DNA of 64,000 bases from Bacteroidales bacterium (lineage in GTDB: Bacteria; Bacteroidota; Bacteroidia; Bacteroidales; UBA932), in assembly GCA_017550025.1 (NCBI GenBank), contig JAFYLU010000071.1:1-64000 (forward strand). Direction: 5' to 3'. Each line of letters starts with the position of its first letter. The stretch's first letter is position 1. The notes beneath the pieces were generated by a model. It was given only the letters and a program-made list of their open reading frames with translations. It was not told the DNA's origin and made no database searches. Below are positions 27,596 through 37,231 of the stretch, piece by piece. Made by a program: the position numbers and the translations under genes.

Positions 27596-28600
27596 TCATG
27601 AGTTCTCTATTACCGTGGTAAGGAAATCCGTCATGTTCATGCCGGCAGCACGAACCATCTGCGGTACGAGCGAAGCCGATGTCATGCCTGGTATCGAATT
27701 GATTTCCAAGAAATACAGGCCGTCTTCAGCACTGATATAATCCACACGCACAAGTCCGCTGCATCCGAGCTGGGCATAAATCTTCTTCGAGGTCTCCTGG
27801 ATCTCGTCTCTCAAGCTGTCCGGGATCTGAGCCGGACAAACCTCCTTGCTGTGTCCGTTATACTTGGCCTCATAGTCGAAGAACTCATTCTCGGTTATGA
27901 TTTCTATCACCGGAAGAGCCACAGTTTCCCTGCCGTCAAAATATACGGCACATGTCAGCTCACGGCCTGTGATGGCAGCCTCGGCAATAAGCATGTTTCC
28001 TTCCGAGAATGCATATTCCACAGCCTTGTCGAAATCCTCTGCAGACTTTACCTTGGTCACTCCAAAGCTGCTGCCTCCGTCAGTAGGCTTCACGAACATA
28101 GGAAGTCCGAGCCTTCTGACAGCCTTTTCAGCCACTCCTTCTATAGAGTCACCTTTACGGAGAAATATATCATCGGCACATTTCACGAAATCAACATCCT
28201 TCAGATAGCTCTTGCATGAAAACTTGTCGAATGTGATGGCGGAAACGAAGGCATTGCATCCGCTGTGAGGAACGCCGAGCATCTCGAGATATCCCTGCAT
28301 GAGTCCGTTCTCGCCAGGGGTACCGTGCTGCATTATATATGCATAGTCGAACTTTATCTTTTCACCGCCAAGCATCACGGAGAAGTCGGTCTTGTCGACG
28401 GTCACCTCGCCGTCGGAAAGGACTATCCTTGCCTCCCCGTTCCTTCTGTATGCCTTAAGAAACCAGTTGCCGAATCTGGCAAAGATCTCATATACATTAT
28501 ACCTGGTTCCATCTATCTGTGAAGCGGTAAACTCACCGCTTCGCACCGACACCTCCCACTCGGAAGAGTCGCTGCCATATATCACTGCAATATTTTTCAT
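27596..28600 (-). CDS. ddl: D-alanine--D-alanine ligase
   Basis: A 334-residue ATP-grasp ligase forming D-Ala-D-Ala for peptidoglycan precursors. Motifs: N-terminal IAVIYGSDSSEWEVSVRSGE, MQHGTPGENGLMQGYLEMLGVPHSG, MFVKPTDGGSSFGVTKV (ATP binding) and FLEINSIPGMTSASLVPQMVRAAG with the Mg ligands. Start ATG overlaps the PBP1A stop (TAATG), so translation is probably coupled. Cell-wall precursor synthesis and polymerisation are thus in one transcript. Confidence 0.95.
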   Translation of the reverse strand: MKNIAVIYGSDSSEWEVSVRSGEFTASQIDGTRYNVYEIFARFGNWFLKAYRRNGEARIVLSDGEVTVDKTDFSVMLGGEKIKFDYAYIMQHGTPGENGLMQGYLEMLGVPHSGCNAFVSAITFDKFSCKSYLKDVDFVKCADDIFLRKGDSIEGVAEKAVRRLGLPMFVKPTDGGSSFGVTKVKSAEDFDKAVEYAFSEGNMLIAEAAITGRELTCAVYFDGRETVALPVIEIITENEFFDYEAKYNGHSKEVCPAQIPDSLRDEIQETSKKIYAQLGCSGLVRVDYISAEDGLYFLEINSIPGMTSASLVPQMVRAAGMNMTDFLTTVIENS

Positions 28601-30954
28601 TATTCAAAGAAATAGTCTGTGCTTTCTTCAGCCTTGACCTCCGCATCAGCATCGCTGCCGTCGCAATCGAGGTTGAGCGATATGCCCGGAGGGGCCATGA
28701 AAGTCTCGTTTTCATCAATCTTGAGCGAAGCGTCCTTGCGGCACTTCTGCATGAAGAGTCCCCAGATAGGGAGGGCCATGTTGGAACCTCCTCCGAGAGA
28801 AAGTGACTCGAAGTGTACCTGCCTGTCTTCAGCACCGACCCATACACCAGCCGTAATCGACGGAGTATAGCCGATGAACCATCCGTCCGACTGGTCGTTT
28901 GTGGTTCCGGTCTTTCCTGCGATTTCTCCCTTGAGACCGTATTTTGCACGGAGACGCACTCCTGTTCCGCTGTTCACAACGCCCTGCATGAGGTTTGCCA
29001 TGAGATACGCGGTATATTCGCTGATCGCCTCACGCTTTGTATTGTTGAATTCTCCGAGGACATTTCCCATGCTGTCCTCTATCCTCGTCACGAATATAGG
29101 AGACACATAGACTCCTCGCGAAGGGAATGTGTTATACGCCGCCACCATCTCATATACAGCGATGTCCGCCGCACCCACGCAAAGTGAGTTCACTGGATCG
29201 AGGTAACATCCGATACCCATCTTACGCATCATGTCCACCATGGCTTCAGGGCCATACTGCTTCATGAGATAAGCGGAAACATTGTTCGAACTCTTTGTCA
29301 GACCCCACTTGAGGGTTACTGTCTGGCCGATCCATTCATCCTTGTCAGTACTTGCAGGCGTCCATGTCTCTTCCTCATTGACAATGAATGTCTGCGGCAC
29401 ATTAACGACCTTATCGCACGGGCTCATGCCTTCCTGCATTGCAAGCGTGTAAAGGAAAGGCTTGATTGTCGATCCGACCTGTCTCTTTCCCTGACGGACA
29501 TTGTCATACTTGAAATAGCGGTAGTTCGGTCCTCCGACATACGCCTTTATATGTCCTGTCTCCGGCTCTATCGCCATGAAGGCTGCACGGAGATGGGATT
29601 TGTAGTATCTGATAGAATCGTTCGGAGTCATGACTGTGTCGATGTAGCCCTTTCCTTTCCAAGAGAACACCCTCATCTTCACAGGCTCGTCAAAGCTCTT
29701 GCGGATCTCCGCCTCCGATGCACCGTTGTTCTTCATTATGCGGTAGCGGTCGCTCCAGCGCCTTGCCTGCTTCATGAGCTGATTGATAGTCTCCTTGTCG
29801 ATGTCATTCGAGAAAGGCTTGTTGGTCTTCCACTTCAGGTCTCGCCAGAAACTCTGCTGAAGGTCTTTGCCAAGATGTTCAGCCACAGCCTCTTCCGCAT
29901 ACCTCTGCATCCTTGAGTCGATTGTAGTGTAGATACGCAGGCCGTCCTTGTCAAGATTATACGGAGTGCCGTCCGCCTTGTGGTTCTTGTTGAGCCATCC
30001 GTAGAGCTGGTCGTCCGCCCAGAGAAGCGAATCCACTACATAATCCTCATACTGATTGTAAGAAGACCTCTTCGGCTTCTTTGCATTCATGGTACGGCGG
30101 AGCATATCCCTGAAATACGGGCCGACTCCGGCATTGTGGTCCTGGATCTGATATGAAAGAGAGATAGGTATCTGCTGGAGCGAATCCCTCTGCGCCTCCG
30201 TGATGAATCCGTTCTTCTCCATACGGGAGATCACGAGGTTTCTTCTTGCAAGGGACTTGTCCGGATTGATTACAGGGTTGTATCTCGTAGGCTTGTTGAC
30301 CATTCCGACAAGGGTAGCCGCTTCCTCGACCGTAAGGTCGATAGGGTTCTTGCCGAAGAAGGTCTGGGCCGCAGACTTTATTCCATACGCATTGCTGCCG
30401 AAGAAGATCTGGTTCATGTACATGGTCATGATCTCGTCCTTTGTGTAGTTGCGCTCGAGCTTCACGGCTGTAATCCACTCCTTCAGCTTGATCCATACCA
30501 TCTTCAGAACGGATACACCGGGAATCCTGCTGCTGACATCCTCACGAGGATACAGGGTCTTCGCAAGCTGCTGGGTAATGGTACTTCCTCCTCCCTGGCT
30601 CGAATCACTGCTGATGAGGGTCTTCACAAGGACACGGGCAAGGCTCTCGAAGTCGATGCCCGAATGCCTGTAGAAACGCTCATCCTCGGTCGCCACAGCG
30701 GCATTCACCACATTCGGTGAAAGTTCCTCATAGCTTATGAAAGACCTGTTCTCTATGTGGAACGTAGTCAGAATCTCGCCGTCTGAAGATATGACCTGGG
30801 TAGCAAGCTTGCTGTCCGGGTTCTCAAGCTCCTCGAACGAAGGTATGTCCGCAAAAGCCCACACCGCCGCAAGCAGCAGAATCACAGACATCACACCTGC
30901 CGTGAACAGGCCCCAGAACCAACGGGTTATCTTCTTCTTTGTTGTCTCCTTCAT
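28600..30954 (-). CDS. Class A penicillin-binding protein 1A
   Basis: A 784-residue bifunctional peptidoglycan polymerase. An N-terminal membrane helix (residues ~12-32) leads to the GT51 glycosyltransferase (ATEDERFYRHSGID, SQGGGSTITQQLAKTLYPRE, KDEIMTMYMNQIFFGSNAYGI). The transpeptidase has the three active-site motifs: SxxK in GSTIKPFLY, SxN in TKSSNNVSAYL and KTG in IAGKTGTTNDQSDGW. The C-terminal tail is acidic. First gene of the operon with ddl and prmC. Confidence 0.94.
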   Translation of the reverse strand: MKETTKKKITRWFWGLFTAGVMSVILLLAAVWAFADIPSFEELENPDSKLATQVISSDGEILTTFHIENRSFISYEELSPNVVNAAVATEDERFYRHSGIDFESLARVLVKTLISSDSSQGGGSTITQQLAKTLYPREDVSSRIPGVSVLKMVWIKLKEWITAVKLERNYTKDEIMTMYMNQIFFGSNAYGIKSAAQTFFGKNPIDLTVEEAATLVGMVNKPTRYNPVINPDKSLARRNLVISRMEKNGFITEAQRDSLQQIPISLSYQIQDHNAGVGPYFRDMLRRTMNAKKPKRSSYNQYEDYVVDSLLWADDQLYGWLNKNHKADGTPYNLDKDGLRIYTTIDSRMQRYAEEAVAEHLGKDLQQSFWRDLKWKTNKPFSNDIDKETINQLMKQARRWSDRYRIMKNNGASEAEIRKSFDEPVKMRVFSWKGKGYIDTVMTPNDSIRYYKSHLRAAFMAIEPETGHIKAYVGGPNYRYFKYDNVRQGKRQVGSTIKPFLYTLAMQEGMSPCDKVVNVPQTFIVNEEETWTPASTDKDEWIGQTVTLKWGLTKSSNNVSAYLMKQYGPEAMVDMMRKMGIGCYLDPVNSLCVGAADIAVYEMVAAYNTFPSRGVYVSPIFVTRIEDSMGNVLGEFNNTKREAISEYTAYLMANLMQGVVNSGTGVRLRAKYGLKGEIAGKTGTTNDQSDGWFIGYTPSITAGVWVGAEDRQVHFESLSLGGGSNMALPIWGLFMQKCRKDASLKIDENETFMAPPGISLNLDCDGSDADAEVKAEESTDYFFE

Positions 30955-31028
30955 ATCAAAACATCAATAAATTTCTTCCTCATCCATCACCTTTAGGTGA
31001 TAGTCCTGTATATAATGGTACAAGATGA

Positions 31029-31078
31029 CAAAAATAGCAACAAAATTTGGAAAATTGCTTCATTTGTACCTTACTTTG
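31029..31078. promoter_or_regulatory. Divergent promoters of PBP1A and topA
   Basis: TATTTTTG on the minus strand (31029-31036) for the PBP1A operon. On the plus strand TTTG (31046-31049), 21-nt spacer and TTACTTTG (31071-31078, one mismatch to TAnnTTTG) for topA. Confidence 0.45.
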
Positions 31079-31111
31079 CAGTTCATTTTTGAAAAAGAAG
31101 AGGTTTAGAGC

Positions 31112-33424
31112 ATGGCGAAAGGAAAAAATCTTGTTATTGTGGAGTCTCCTGCAAAGGCCGACACCATTCAGAAATTTCTCGGAAACGATTATATCGTAAA
31201 ATCAAGCTTCGGACATATACGCGACCTTCACGACAGCGAGCTCAGCATTGACGTGGCTGACGGATTCAAGCCCGAATATGTAATCCCTGCAGAGAAGAGA
31301 AAGCTCGTATCGGAGCTGAAGAAAGCAGCCAAAGAGGCAGAGACCGTATGGCTGGCATCCGATGAGGACCGCGAAGGAGAAGCTATCTCATGGCATCTTT
31401 TCGAGACTCTCGGACTCAAGGAAGAAAACACGAAACGTATTGTATTCCACGAGATTACAAAGAACGCAATCCTGAACGCCATCGAGAACCCGCGCGAGAT
31501 CGACATGAGTCTCGTAAACGCACAGCAGGCAAGAAGAGTGCTCGACAGACTCGTAGGTTTCGAGCTCTCGCCGGTGCTTTGGAGAAAGATCCAGCCGAAG
31601 CTGTCTGCAGGCCGCGTGCAGTCGGTAGCCTTAAGGCTCGTGGTGGACCGCGAAAGGGAGATCCTCTCGTTCAGCAACGAGGCATATTATAAGGTAGACG
31701 CACACTTCCATCCGGAAGGAACACCCGACACTACCCTTGTCAAGGCTACCCTCGACAGAAGATTTCCGGACATAGACTCGGCACGTGAATTCCTCGAAAG
31801 ATGCATCGGCGCACGATTCACCGTAAGCAGCATCGAAAAGAAGGAAGGATCAAGGACTCCTGCAGCGCCATTCACCACTTCCACCCTCCAGCAGGAGGCT
31901 GCAAGAAAGCTCAGGCTGTCAGTAAGCCAGACCATGAGCATCGCGCAGAAGCTCTACGAGCACGGACTCATCACATACATGCGTACCGACTCGACCAACC
32001 TCTCCTCGCTCGCCGTAAATACTGCGAAGGAGTTCATCACAGAGAATTTCGGTGAGGAATATTCAAAGGTCAGACAGTACAAGACCAAGGCGAAGGGCGC
32101 ACAGGAAGCCCATGAGGCCATCCGCCCTACATATATAAAGAACACTTCCATCGAGGGCACCCCACAGGAGCAGAGACTCTACGAGCTCATCTGGAAAAGG
32201 ACAGTCGCCTCACAGATGGCAGATGCAAGCATCCTGAAGACCGACATAAAGGTCTCATCCGACAAAGGTGAGGAGAAATTCAATGTCCAGGCAAGCCAGG
32301 TGCTGTTCGACGGATTCCTCAAGCTTTATATGGAAAGCACAGACGAGCCGTCACAGGATGACGAGACCGTAATCCTTCCTGAAATGCATACAGGAGCACA
32401 GATGGAAGAAAGAGGCATAACTGCAGAATGCAAGTTCACTGCCGCCCCTTCAAGATATTCGGAAGCCACACTGGTCAAGAAGCTGGAAGAACTCGGCATA
32501 GGCCGTCCTTCCACATATGCACCTACAATCTCGACCCTGACAAAGGGAAGAGGATATATAGTAAAGGGTGACAAGACCGGCGAAAAGCATCAGGTCACCA
32601 ACCTTTCACTTTCAGATGGAATCATCAAGGCATCGGCAAAATCAGAAACCGTAGGAGCAGAGAAGAGCCGTCTTCTCCCGCAGGACATCGGAATGATCGT
32701 AACCGACTATCTTGTAAAGAATTTCGACACCATCCTCGACTATGGATTCACCGCAAATGTGGAGAAGGACTTCGACAGGATCGCCGAGGGCGAAATGGCA
32801 TGGAACAGCATCATAGGCGAGTTCTACGGACCGTTCCATACTAAAGTACAGGAGACCATGAGCAACAGGGAATACAGCCATGTAAGCCGCGAACTGGGCA
32901 CAGATCCTAAAGACGGACAGCCTCTCGTGGCCCGCTTCGGACAGTACGGACCGTATGTGCAGAAAGGCGATGGCGACAGCAAGCAGTATGCAAGCCTTGC
33001 TCCGGGACAGCTCATAGAAAGCATCACACTCGAAGAAGCTCTGAAGCTGTTTGAACTTCCGCGCACCGTAGGCCAGTACCAGGACATCGACATAATATGT
33101 CTCAAGGGACGTTTCGGACCATACATAAAGTACGGAGACAAGAACGTGTCACTGCCAAAAGGAACAGATCCGCTCAAGGTGGATCTGGACACATGCATCA
33201 GAATCATCGAAGACAGCCTCAACAAGAAGACCGGAGGCATCATAGCAGAGTATAAGGACAGCGATATCCAAGTGATAGACGGCAGCTACGGACCATACAT
33301 CAAATGTGCCGGAAACAACTACAAAATCCCAAAGGGAACCGACCCTACGACCCTTACAGAAGAAAATTGTAAGGAGATAATTGCCAGCTCCGAGCCTACA
33401 GGCCGTAAGAAAAGACGCAAATAA
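31112..33424 (+). CDS. topA: DNA topoisomerase I
   Basis: A 770-residue type IA topoisomerase relaxing negative supercoils. Toprim domain at the N-terminus (LVIVESPAKADTIQKFLG, WLASDEDREGEAISWH), the catalytic Tyr289 in TYMRTDSTNLS, GRPSTYAPTISTL, and a C-terminus of Topo_C_Rpt repeats (FGQYGPYVQKGDGDSKQYAS, FGPYIKYGDKN, YGPYIKCAGNNYKIP) instead of zinc fingers, as is usual in Bacteroidetes. Ends in a basic tail (GRKKRRK). Confidence 0.96.
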   Translation: MAKGKNLVIVESPAKADTIQKFLGNDYIVKSSFGHIRDLHDSELSIDVADGFKPEYVIPAEKRKLVSELKKAAKEAETVWLASDEDREGEAISWHLFETLGLKEENTKRIVFHEITKNAILNAIENPREIDMSLVNAQQARRVLDRLVGFELSPVLWRKIQPKLSAGRVQSVALRLVVDREREILSFSNEAYYKVDAHFHPEGTPDTTLVKATLDRRFPDIDSAREFLERCIGARFTVSSIEKKEGSRTPAAPFTTSTLQQEAARKLRLSVSQTMSIAQKLYEHGLITYMRTDSTNLSSLAVNTAKEFITENFGEEYSKVRQYKTKAKGAQEAHEAIRPTYIKNTSIEGTPQEQRLYELIWKRTVASQMADASILKTDIKVSSDKGEEKFNVQASQVLFDGFLKLYMESTDEPSQDDETVILPEMHTGAQMEERGITAECKFTAAPSRYSEATLVKKLEELGIGRPSTYAPTISTLTKGRGYIVKGDKTGEKHQVTNLSLSDGIIKASAKSETVGAEKSRLLPQDIGMIVTDYLVKNFDTILDYGFTANVEKDFDRIAEGEMAWNSIIGEFYGPFHTKVQETMSNREYSHVSRELGTDPKDGQPLVARFGQYGPYVQKGDGDSKQYASLAPGQLIESITLEEALKLFELPRTVGQYQDIDIICLKGRFGPYIKYGDKNVSLPKGTDPLKVDLDTCIRIIEDSLNKKTGGIIAEYKDSDIQVIDGSYGPYIKCAGNNYKIPKGTDPTTLTEENCKEIIASSEPTGRKKRRK

Positions 33425-33437
33425 TCTTATAAAATAT

Positions 33438-33499
33438 CAAAATCCGACCGCATTTTTTGACATTTTGATTTTTGTCACTAATTTTGCGGTCGGAATTTG
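33438..33499 (+). promoter_or_regulatory. Promoter of the Lrp-type gene within a long inverted repeat
   Basis: TTTG (33456-33459), 19-nt spacer and TAATTTTG (33479-33486) form a promoter 30 nt upstream of the Lrp-type gene. The same stretch is framed by an inverted repeat: TCCGACCGCA (33443-33452) and TGCGGTCGGA (33485-33494), extendable to 15-nt arms with one mismatch. The right arm overlaps the end of the -7 element. It could be an autoregulatory operator or a topA terminator with a long loop. Confidence 0.5.
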
Positions 33500-33516
33500 T
33501 TATAAATTGTTAAGCT

Positions 33517-34050
33517 ATGCCAAATTATCAGATTGATCAGATTGACCAGAAGATTCTTTCGTTCCTCGTAAAGAACGCGAGAATGCCTTTCCTTGAGATA
33601 GCACGCGAGTGTGGAGTCTCGGGAGCAGCCATCCATCAGCGAGTGAAAAGGCTGGAGCTGAACGGTGTCATCACCGGCTCACGCCTCCTCGTGAAGCCCC
33701 AGGCCCTCGGCCTGAATGTGTGTGCATTCGTAAGCGTATCGCTTTCGGAAGCCAACAAATATCCGGAAGTGATAGAGTCATTCAAGAAGATTTCTGAAAT
33801 CGTGGAATGCCATTTCGTGACAGGAAAGCACGCACTTCTCATCAAGCTCTTCTGCTTCGACCATGACCACCTCATGCAGATTCTCCTGAACACAATCCAG
33901 AAGATCCCATATGTTCAGCAGACAGAGACACAGATTTCGCTTGACCAGGCAATCGAGCGTCAGGTGTGGGTCAAGGAATATCAGAACACAAGCTTTTCGG
34001 CAAGCGTAAAGAAAGAAAACAGCGAAGAAGAAACCGGAGAAGAAGACTAA
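33517..34050 (+). CDS. Lrp/AsnC family transcriptional regulator
   Basis: A 177-residue regulator. Residues ~5-65 are the winged HTH (IDQKILSFLVKNARMPFLEIA, GVSGAAIHQRVKRLELNGVI); residues ~70-150 are the RAM/AsnC ligand domain (FVSVSLSEANKYPEVIESFKKISEIVECHFVTGKHALLIKLFC). A 20-residue acidic tail (SEEETGEED) follows. Lrp-type proteins form octamers and often control their own gene; an inverted repeat covers the promoter. Target genes unknown. The stop overlaps ispD by 4 nt (convergent). Confidence 0.9.
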   Translation: MPNYQIDQIDQKILSFLVKNARMPFLEIARECGVSGAAIHQRVKRLELNGVITGSRLLVKPQALGLNVCAFVSVSLSEANKYPEVIESFKKISEIVECHFVTGKHALLIKLFCFDHDHLMQILLNTIQKIPYVQQTETQISLDQAIERQVWVKEYQNTSFSASVKKENSEEETGEED

Positions 34051-34748
34051 TTCCCACGCATGGACATCACGGCCTCGGCCAACACAAGGTCATCAGGGGT
34101 CGTAATCTTGATATTGAGCCTCTCCCCCATTACATAGGAGAGGCTTTTTCCGTACTTTTCAAGGACTGATGCATCGTCTGTGAACGATGTGTCGTAAGCA
34201 AGCGAATAGGCTCCCTTAAGCTCCTCGGAGCAGAAGACCTGCGGAGTCTGGGCTCCGTAAAGTATTGATCTGTCGGCCTTTGCCCCGGTAACGATCTTGA
34301 GATCGTCTCCTTTCTTTTCCAGGACCTTGAGAGTCTCCACGCATGGAGTGACTGGTATCACTCCTGTCTTGTCCTCCGCAAGATCGAAGAGTTTCCTTAC
34401 CAGGGCAGGAGTGACAAGAGGGCGGACACCGTCATGTACAGCCACAAGTGCCCCATCCGGAACCTTTTCCAAAGCATTCCTTACGGAATGGAAGCGGGTT
34501 ATGCCTCCCGGCACAAGAACCTGCGGACAGACGAAGTTGCGGTCAAGGCAATATTCCCTCCACCATGAAATGAAATCATGAGGAAGCACCGTCACGACAT
34601 TGATGCCCGGACATGCCTCAAGAAAGACCTCTATGGTTCTCTGCAGAATAGCCTTCCCTCCCAATTCCAGAAACTGCTTGGGGCTTCCTGCACCCATTCT
34701 CGTACCGCTTCCCGCAGCCATTATTATCACGAATCGCTTCCTTTCCAT
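34047..34748 (-). CDS. ispD: 2-C-methyl-D-erythritol 4-phosphate cytidylyltransferase
   Basis: A 233-residue nucleotidyltransferase of the MEP isoprenoid pathway, joining CTP and MEP. N-terminal IIMAAGSGTRMGAGSPKQFLEL, then VPGGITRFHSVRNAL, VAVHDGVRPLVTP and SFTDDASVLEKYG are the family signatures. Monocistronic with its own promoter candidate at 34768-34775. Confidence 0.95.
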   Translation of the reverse strand: MERKRFVIIMAAGSGTRMGAGSPKQFLELGGKAILQRTIEVFLEACPGINVVTVLPHDFISWWREYCLDRNFVCPQVLVPGGITRFHSVRNALEKVPDGALVAVHDGVRPLVTPALVRKLFDLAEDKTGVIPVTPCVETLKVLEKKGDDLKIVTGAKADRSILYGAQTPQVFCSEELKGAYSLAYDTSFTDDASVLEKYGKSLSYVMGERLNIKITTPDDLVLAEAVMSMRGN

Positions 34749-34767
34749 TGCATTTCATTCAATAGTG

Positions 34768-34775
34768 CAAAAATA
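34768..34775 (-). promoter_or_regulatory. Promoter -7 element of ispD
   Basis: TATTTTTG on the minus strand, 20 nt upstream of the ispD start. No equally good plus-strand element was found for mreB in the remaining 80 nt. Confidence 0.45.
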
Positions 34776-34857
34776 ATAAAATTACCCCTTAATAATTGCG
34801 AGTTTTTTTGTAATTTTACGCGCTAATTTTTCCAAACTGAAAAAAGTAACAACAAAT

Positions 34858-35880
34858 ATGGGATTTTCAATTTTGACACAAGAGCTTGCGATTGACCTCG
34901 GTACAGCGAACACGGTCATCTTCCAGAACGACCAGATCGTGCTTGACGAGCCGAGCATCGTAGCGATCGACAACAGTACAGGCAAGGCCCTCGCTCTCGG
35001 ACAGAAGGCGAAGCTCATGCAGGAAAGAGAGAATCCGGGCATCAAGACCATCCGTCCGCTTAAAGACGGAGTCATTGCAGACTTCAACGCTGCAGAGATG
35101 ATGATCCGCGGATTCATCAAGCAGGTTAACAGCAAACGCAGATCCCTTTTCACTCCGAACCTCAAGATCGTGGTAGGCATCCCTTCAGGAAGTACTGAAG
35201 TGGAGATCCGTGCGGTCCGCGACTCCACAGAGCATGCAGGAGGAAGAGATGTATATCTGATCTATGAACCGATGGCATCGGCACTCGGTATCGGTCTTGA
35301 CGTAGAGGCACCGAAAGGAAACATGGTCGTGGACATAGGAGGTGGTACGACAGAAATCGCCGTTATCTCCCTCGGAGGTATCGTAGTCCAGGATTCCATC
35401 AAGGTGGCAGGTGACGTGTTCACAAACGACATCCAGCTCTACCTTCGCCAGCAGCACAACATCAAGGTCGGCCAGATCACTGCAGAGAAGATCAAGATCG
35501 CGATCGGAGCCGTGATTCCTAACCTTGAGGAAGAACCGGAGCCATACAACATCACCGGTCCTAATCTCATGACAGCACACCCGGTACATGCGACAATCAC
35601 TCACCAGGAGATCGCACACTGCCTTGACAAGTCGGTTGCGAGAATCGAGAGCGGCATCATCCATGTACTCGAGCAGACTCCACCAGAGCTTTACTCGGAC
35701 ATCGTGGAAAACGGTATCCACCTCGCCGGCGGCGGTTCGCTCCTCAGGGGACTTGCAACCCGTCTCACTGAAAAGATCAACATTCCGTTCCATGTAGCGG
35801 AAGATCCGCTCAGGGCCGTAGCACGCGGAACATGCCTGGCGCTGAAGAATACGGATAACTACACATTCCTTATGAGATAA
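34858..35880 (+). CDS. mreB: Rod shape-determining protein MreB
   Basis: A 340-residue bacterial actin that directs lateral wall synthesis. Actin-fold motifs: AIDLGTANTVIF (phosphate 1), MVVDIGGGTTEIAVISLGG (phosphate 2), IYEPMASALGIGLDV and ENGIHLAGGGSLLRGL (adenosine). First gene of the five-gene elongasome operon mreB-mreC-mreD-mrdA-rodA, complete and in canonical order. Confidence 0.96.
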   Translation: MGFSILTQELAIDLGTANTVIFQNDQIVLDEPSIVAIDNSTGKALALGQKAKLMQERENPGIKTIRPLKDGVIADFNAAEMMIRGFIKQVNSKRRSLFTPNLKIVVGIPSGSTEVEIRAVRDSTEHAGGRDVYLIYEPMASALGIGLDVEAPKGNMVVDIGGGTTEIAVISLGGIVVQDSIKVAGDVFTNDIQLYLRQQHNIKVGQITAEKIKIAIGAVIPNLEEEPEPYNITGPNLMTAHPVHATITHQEIAHCLDKSVARIESGIIHVLEQTPPELYSDIVENGIHLAGGGSLLRGLATRLTEKINIPFHVAEDPLRAVARGTCLALKNTDNYTFLMR

Positions 35881-35884
35881 GGCC

Positions 35885-36709
35885 TTGCGAAAAAGCAATA
35901 TAATATATCATGTAATCAATGCAGCTATCTTCATCCTACTGGAGGTAGCTGCGTTGAATATGCTCAGCAACAACGGAGAGTTGCAGAACATATGGATTTC
36001 GAAAGGCGTACAGGCGGTCTCCGGAACAGTCTGGGGAGGCGTACAGGATGTGAAGGATTATTTCTCATTGAGAAAAACGAACGATGCGCTTGCATTGGAG
36101 AACCACGACCTGAGGGTACGCATTGCGGAGCTGGAAGCGATGACAGAGGACAGTCTGTCTGCCGCAAGAATGTCTCTCACAGGCCAGGTGGCGGGAGGAT
36201 TCAGATATACACCTGCCATCATCACGAAGATCAGCAACAACACCAGGCACAACTACATCATCATAGGCAAGGGAACCGCCGACGGGGTCAGGAAAGGCTC
36301 CGGAGTAATAACAGGCAAGGGTGCCATAGGAGTGATCGATGCCGTCAGCAGGAACCACTCCTATGCAAGGTCATTCAAGAACCATGAGATGAGCGTAAGT
36401 GCCCGACTTGGAAAAGAAGGTGCAGTGGGTCCCATGAGCTGGGACGGAATCAGCAGCAGGAAGGCTATCCTCAAGGAGATTCCTCACCATGTCACCTTCC
36501 AGCAGGGAGACACAGTGTATACAAGCGGCTTTTCATCGATCTTTCCGCCTGACATCCCTCTCGGAACGACAGGACAGTCAAAGGTCGTGAACGGAGCCAC
36601 ATACGAGATAGAAATCACCCTTTTTGAGGACTATGGAGCGCTGCGATATGTGACCATAGTGGAGAATCTCGGCAAGGATGAAATAAAGATTCTGGAGGAC
36701 GAGCAATGA
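35885..36709 (+). CDS. mreC: Rod shape-determining protein MreC
   Basis: A 274-residue bitopic protein linking cytoplasmic MreB with the periplasmic synthases. One N-terminal transmembrane helix (IIYHVINAAIFILLEVAALN), a coiled coil (~60-85: RKTNDALALENHDLRVRIAE), and the beta-barrel MreC domain (RKGSGVITGKGAIGVIDAVS, GDTVYTSGFSSIFPPDIPLG). The start codon must be TTG (35885): the next Met (residue 25) would delete the membrane helix. Four nt after mreB. Confidence 0.92.
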   Translation: MRKSNIIYHVINAAIFILLEVAALNMLSNNGELQNIWISKGVQAVSGTVWGGVQDVKDYFSLRKTNDALALENHDLRVRIAELEAMTEDSLSAARMSLTGQVAGGFRYTPAIITKISNNTRHNYIIIGKGTADGVRKGSGVITGKGAIGVIDAVSRNHSYARSFKNHEMSVSARLGKEGAVGPMSWDGISSRKAILKEIPHHVTFQQGDTVYTSGFSSIFPPDIPLGTTGQSKVVNGATYEIEITLFEDYGALRYVTIVENLGKDEIKILEDEQ

Positions 36710-37221
36710 AGACAGGACAGAATTTCGGACTTCTATACTTCATGCTGCTGATCTGTCAGACAGCACTTTGCAACTTCTCCCCTCTCGGGCCGTACATCAT
36801 GCTCTCGATGCTGCCTGCAATGATTCTGTGCATCCCCACAAGCGTCAGCACAATCACATGCATGCTCGTAGCATTCGCAAGCGGCCTCGGTGTGGACTGG
36901 TTCTCTGAAGGACTCATCGGAATAAATGCAGCGGCACTGGTGCCAGTGGCATTGGCAAGAAAATCAATCGTCAAGATATTCTTCGGTGAAGACCTCATTT
37001 CAAGAGGAGACAGCTTCTCATTGCGCAAATACGGAGTAGCGAAGGTTTCAGCGGCGATAATGTCGTCATTGACAATATATCTTGCATTATACATAATGCT
37101 TGACGGTGCAGGAATGCATCCGACATGGTTCAATCTGGCCTATTTCGGAGCTTCCCTCATACCCAACTGGTTCCTCTCCCTCATTGTGACGCAGATCCTT
37201 ACCCCTGACGACAGAAAATAG
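36706..37221 (+). CDS. mreD: Rod shape-determining protein MreD
   Basis: A 171-residue hydrophobic protein with about five transmembrane helices. Motif-poor, but its position, size and the segment VAFASGLGVDWFSEGLIGINAAALVPVALARK fit MreD. ATGA overlap with mreC signals coupling. Confidence 0.88.
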   Translation: MKTGQNFGLLYFMLLICQTALCNFSPLGPYIMLSMLPAMILCIPTSVSTITCMLVAFASGLGVDWFSEGLIGINAAALVPVALARKSIVKIFFGEDLISRGDSFSLRKYGVAKVSAAIMSSLTIYLALYIMLDGAGMHPTWFNLAYFGASLIPNWFLSLIVTQILTPDDRK

Positions 37222-37231
37222 GAGGCAGCAG

